A DNA stretch of 64,000 bases from an uncultured Prevotellaceae bacterium (GTDB lineage: Bacteria; Bacteroidota; Bacteroidia; Bacteroidales; Bacteroidaceae): positions 1 through 64,000 of the forward strand of contig ONCQ01000006.1 in NCBI GenBank assembly GCA_900316355.1, written 5' to 3'. Shown piece after piece: positions 62,066 to 64,000 of this stretch. The notes beneath the pieces were generated by a model that worked only from the letters and a program-made list of their open reading frames with translations, was not told where the DNA came from and did not search any database. Positions within the stretch are counted from its first letter, which is position 1. The number at the start of each line of letters is the position of its first letter. The position numbers and the translations under genes were made by a program.

Positions 62066-63267
62066 AAGCATCCAACGCGTCAGCAGACATAAGACCTATT
62101 CTCGCGCTCTCCTTGTGTCTCGTGATGTGTGTGAGCACCTCATGCCGTCAGGAGAACAAATCTCCATCTGTAATGTTCGGGCAGGCAGACAATGGCGTAC
62201 AATCAATGTCCTACGACCTTGATGACGTACAGGCCTCCGGTGAACTTATCGCAGCTACGCTTTCAGGTCCTGACACCTACTACGAATATCGTGGTCAAGG
62301 ATTTGGCCTCCAGTTTGCAATGGCCGAAGCTTTTGCCAACCGGATGGGTGCACGTCTCCGCATGGAGATGGCCTCAGATACAGCGCAATTGATTGCTAAG
62401 CTATCGGCCGGGGATGTAGATCTCATTGCCCTCGAGCTCGACAGCACCCTATCAAATGCCTCTTTGCGACTGATGCCTAATGGTTGGGGGGTACGTGCTA
62501 ACTCCTCGCAATTGGCCAGTGCCATCGTCAAATGGTGGAATCCTGACATCCGCCAGCAACTGCTTGCGACCGAGCAGTCTAACAAGATGGCTGCCAACCG
62601 TGTCCGTCGTCACATGCAACCTGCACTGCTATCTCGTTCTACGGGCACCATCAGCCGTTACGATGCTCACTTTATTCGTGCTGCTCAGCGTATAGGATGG
62701 GATTGGCGTCTGCTCGCCGCTCAGTGCTATCAGGAGTCTGGCTTCGATCCGCAGGCCGTATCATGGGCAGGCGCCTGCGGCCTAATGCAGATAATGCCCT
62801 CCACAGGCGAGCGCCTCGGCCTCTCCCGTGACGATCTCTTTGACCCAAGTCGTAATATCGAAGCGGCAGCCCGATACATCTCACAGCTCAACAGCACCTT
62901 CTCCGACATCCACAATGCCCACGAGCGGATATGGTTTGTGCTGGCCGCCTACAACGGTGGAACAGGTCACATTCGTGATGCAATCGCCCTGGCTAAAGCA
63001 GATGACCATAGCAGTCAGCGATGGGATGATGTGGAGCCTTATGTCCTTGCCCTCTCCTCCCCCGCAGCCTATCGTCATCCTTTGGTTCAATTCGGCTATC
63101 TACGTGGTGATGAGACAGTGGATTATGTACGTCAGATACATCGCCGATGGCTCAGCTATCGTGGCATCGCACGCCCCCATTCCTCCGGAACGCATAGCGC
63201 GAAATCCTCTTCACGCCCCTCGCGTGTCCGCTCTCGTTCGGAATTTATGAATGACTCTGTGCATTAA
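62062..63267 (+). CDS. MltF-like membrane-bound lytic transglycosylase, TTG start
   Basis: 401 aa. The TTG at 62062 overlapping the udk stop is the only start that keeps the lipoprotein signal (lipobox VSTSC near residue 28, followed by basic RQENK, which suggests periplasmic rather than surface placement). An amino-acid-binding-protein-like domain (about 55-165, YRGQGFGLQFAMAEAFANRMG) precedes a goose-lysozyme-like SLT domain (about 205-330) with catalytic glutamate in CYQESGFDP (near 224), GLMQIMPST and AAYNGGTGHI. It cleaves peptidoglycan glycan strands. The tail is Ser/Arg-rich. Confidence 0.93.
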   Translation: MKASNASADIRPILALSLCLVMCVSTSCRQENKSPSVMFGQADNGVQSMSYDLDDVQASGELIAATLSGPDTYYEYRGQGFGLQFAMAEAFANRMGARLRMEMASDTAQLIAKLSAGDVDLIALELDSTLSNASLRLMPNGWGVRANSSQLASAIVKWWNPDIRQQLLATEQSNKMAANRVRRHMQPALLSRSTGTISRYDAHFIRAAQRIGWDWRLLAAQCYQESGFDPQAVSWAGACGLMQIMPSTGERLGLSRDDLFDPSRNIEAAARYISQLNSTFSDIHNAHERIWFVLAAYNGGTGHIRDAIALAKADDHSSQRWDDVEPYVLALSSPAAYRHPLVQFGYLRGDETVDYVRQIHRRWLSYRGIARPHSSGTHSAKSSSRPSRVRSRSEFMNDSVH

Positions 63268-63291
63268 CAGAAGCATGTACTTACGTCGGCC

Positions 63292-64000
63292 ATGATTAAA
63301 AAGTTGCGCATTACAGTAGAAAATTGGAGTGATGACCGTATCGTTGCTGCCGACGGTACCATTGTGGCCAATCCCGCTCTCCTGCCCATCACCTATCTCT
63401 ACCCTGGTGCTCAACTGAATCTCCTACTTTCCGAGAAACAGCCGGATGACACCCTCTTACCGCAGCATATTGTCCTCGACCCTGATTACCTTGTGGATGT
63501 CACCAGTATCTGCCGTTGCTTCACCTACCATGGCGATACTTCTGCGATGCATCTCCTGCAGAAGTTTACGTCCTCCCCTGCCACAGCGCCCATCCTGTTG
63601 GGAAACATCGCCAACCAGTTCCTCGATGACTGTGTCAATGCCTCTCCCAATGATGATGCAGAGATGCTCTATCGTCGTTCCCTGCAGCACTCTTTCCGCT
63701 CGGATGCCCTCCGCTTCGCCACCATCGATGGCATCAATCAGCAATTCTCAGAGCAATGTCGCACGCTGTTCGACAATATCCGTGCCACCGTCCGAGAACA
63801 GCTTCCACACGAAGCGACACTGGAATCAGCCTTCCTCTGTGAAGCCCTAGGCATCCAAGGCCGTATGGATATGATGAGCGCCGATCATCATATCGTTGTG
63901 GAGCTGAAGTCGGGCAAGGCCGAGCACGATGAGCATTATCGCTATGAACACGCCATGCAGATGGCACTCTACAAAGAGTCGCTCTACTACAATGAAGGAC
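63292..64000 (+). CDS. Cas4/Dna2-like PD-(D/E)XK nuclease region of a larger protein, 3' end outside window
   Basis: An open frame runs from the ATG at 63292 to the window end without a stop (236 codons visible). Near residues 185-206, GIQGRMDMMSAD and VVELKSGKAEHDEHYRYEHAMQMALY match the D...ExK active site and following helix of Cas4/Dna2-type nucleases. The first 180 residues have no domain I recognise. In Bacteroidota such N-termini are often joined to a superfamily 1 helicase, as in Dna2, but that part is not in the window. It starts 24 bases after the MltF-like gene. Confidence 0.8.
   Translation, partial: MIKKLRITVENWSDDRIVAADGTIVANPALLPITYLYPGAQLNLLLSEKQPDDTLLPQHIVLDPDYLVDVTSICRCFTYHGDTSAMHLLQKFTSSPATAPILLGNIANQFLDDCVNASPNDDAEMLYRRSLQHSFRSDALRFATIDGINQQFSEQCRTLFDNIRATVREQLPHEATLESAFLCEALGIQGRMDMMSADHHIVVELKSGKAEHDEHYRYEHAMQMALYKESLYYNEG

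Noticed and set aside
2..64000. tRNA, rRNA, prophage or insertion sequence
   Set aside because: No cloverleaf-like sequence, rRNA stretch, transposase, integrase or phage structural gene was found on either strand.

Overview
The window reads as a chromosomal segment of a Bacteroidota organism, order Bacteroidales and most likely Prevotella-like. Supporting signs are SusC/SusD importer pairs, several Bacteroidota promoter elements (TTTG or TTG, 19-20 bp, TAnnTTTG), lipoproteins with acidic residues just after the lipid-carrying cysteine, C-terminal tails resembling type IX secretion sorting signals, a Rho factor with a long disordered insert, and families such as DUF5687, DUF4468 and DUF5112/5113. 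The family and genus call is inference. No rRNA, tRNA, CRISPR array, phage or insertion sequence was seen, and no gene-free stretch exceeds 300 bases.

Layout. 1-2 kb: 3' part of a secreted HExxH metalloprotease-like protein. 2.2-20.2 kb: one long + strand operon in the order FAS1 lipoprotein, SusC, SusD, FAS1 lipoprotein, FAS1 lipoprotein, SusC, SusD. It has a structured leader and ends in four 22-bp-spaced palindromes and a bidirectional terminator. It holds no glycoside hydrolase, peptidase or regulator, so its substrate is unknown; this is the most interesting locus here. 20.4-23.1 kb (-): pyrB-pyrI-glyA. 23.3-31.9 kb: housekeeping genes (PBP1A, a short FolK-like protein, kdsB, dnaB, pheT, yebC). 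32-34.6 kb (-): an unrecognised 204-aa protein and rho. 34.7-37.7 kb: an ABC-F ATPase with an in-frame repeat insertion, a tiny HELIH membrane protein and a DUF4468 protein. 37.7-42.3 kb (-): a complete tripartite efflux operon (TolC-like, MacA-like, ATPase, MacB-like permease). 42.5-46.2 kb: a DUF5687/ATPase exporter pair, a membrane metallophosphoesterase and a TSCPD protein. 46.3-56.1 kb: gyrA with a structured leader, two exported TPR proteins, a four-segment double-module sensor kinase and its response regulator. 56.1-64 kb: a UvrD/PcrA helicase, a second HExxH secreted protein related to the one at the window start, uridine kinase, an MltF-like lytic transglycosylase and the start of a Cas4/Dna2-like nuclease gene.

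Two repeat phenomena run through the window. The first is a GC-rich palindromic element (CCCCTCC arm, short loop, GGGGAGGGG arm, G-rich tail), found in spacers and also read in frame inside two ABC ATPase genes. The second is a set of short intergenic stretches, each built from its own reiterated 5-8 nt word. Start codons were corrected to internal ATGs for pyrI, pyrB, the HELIH protein, the metallophosphoesterase and the TSCPD gene. GTG or TTG starts overlapping the upstream stop codon are proposed for three genes.
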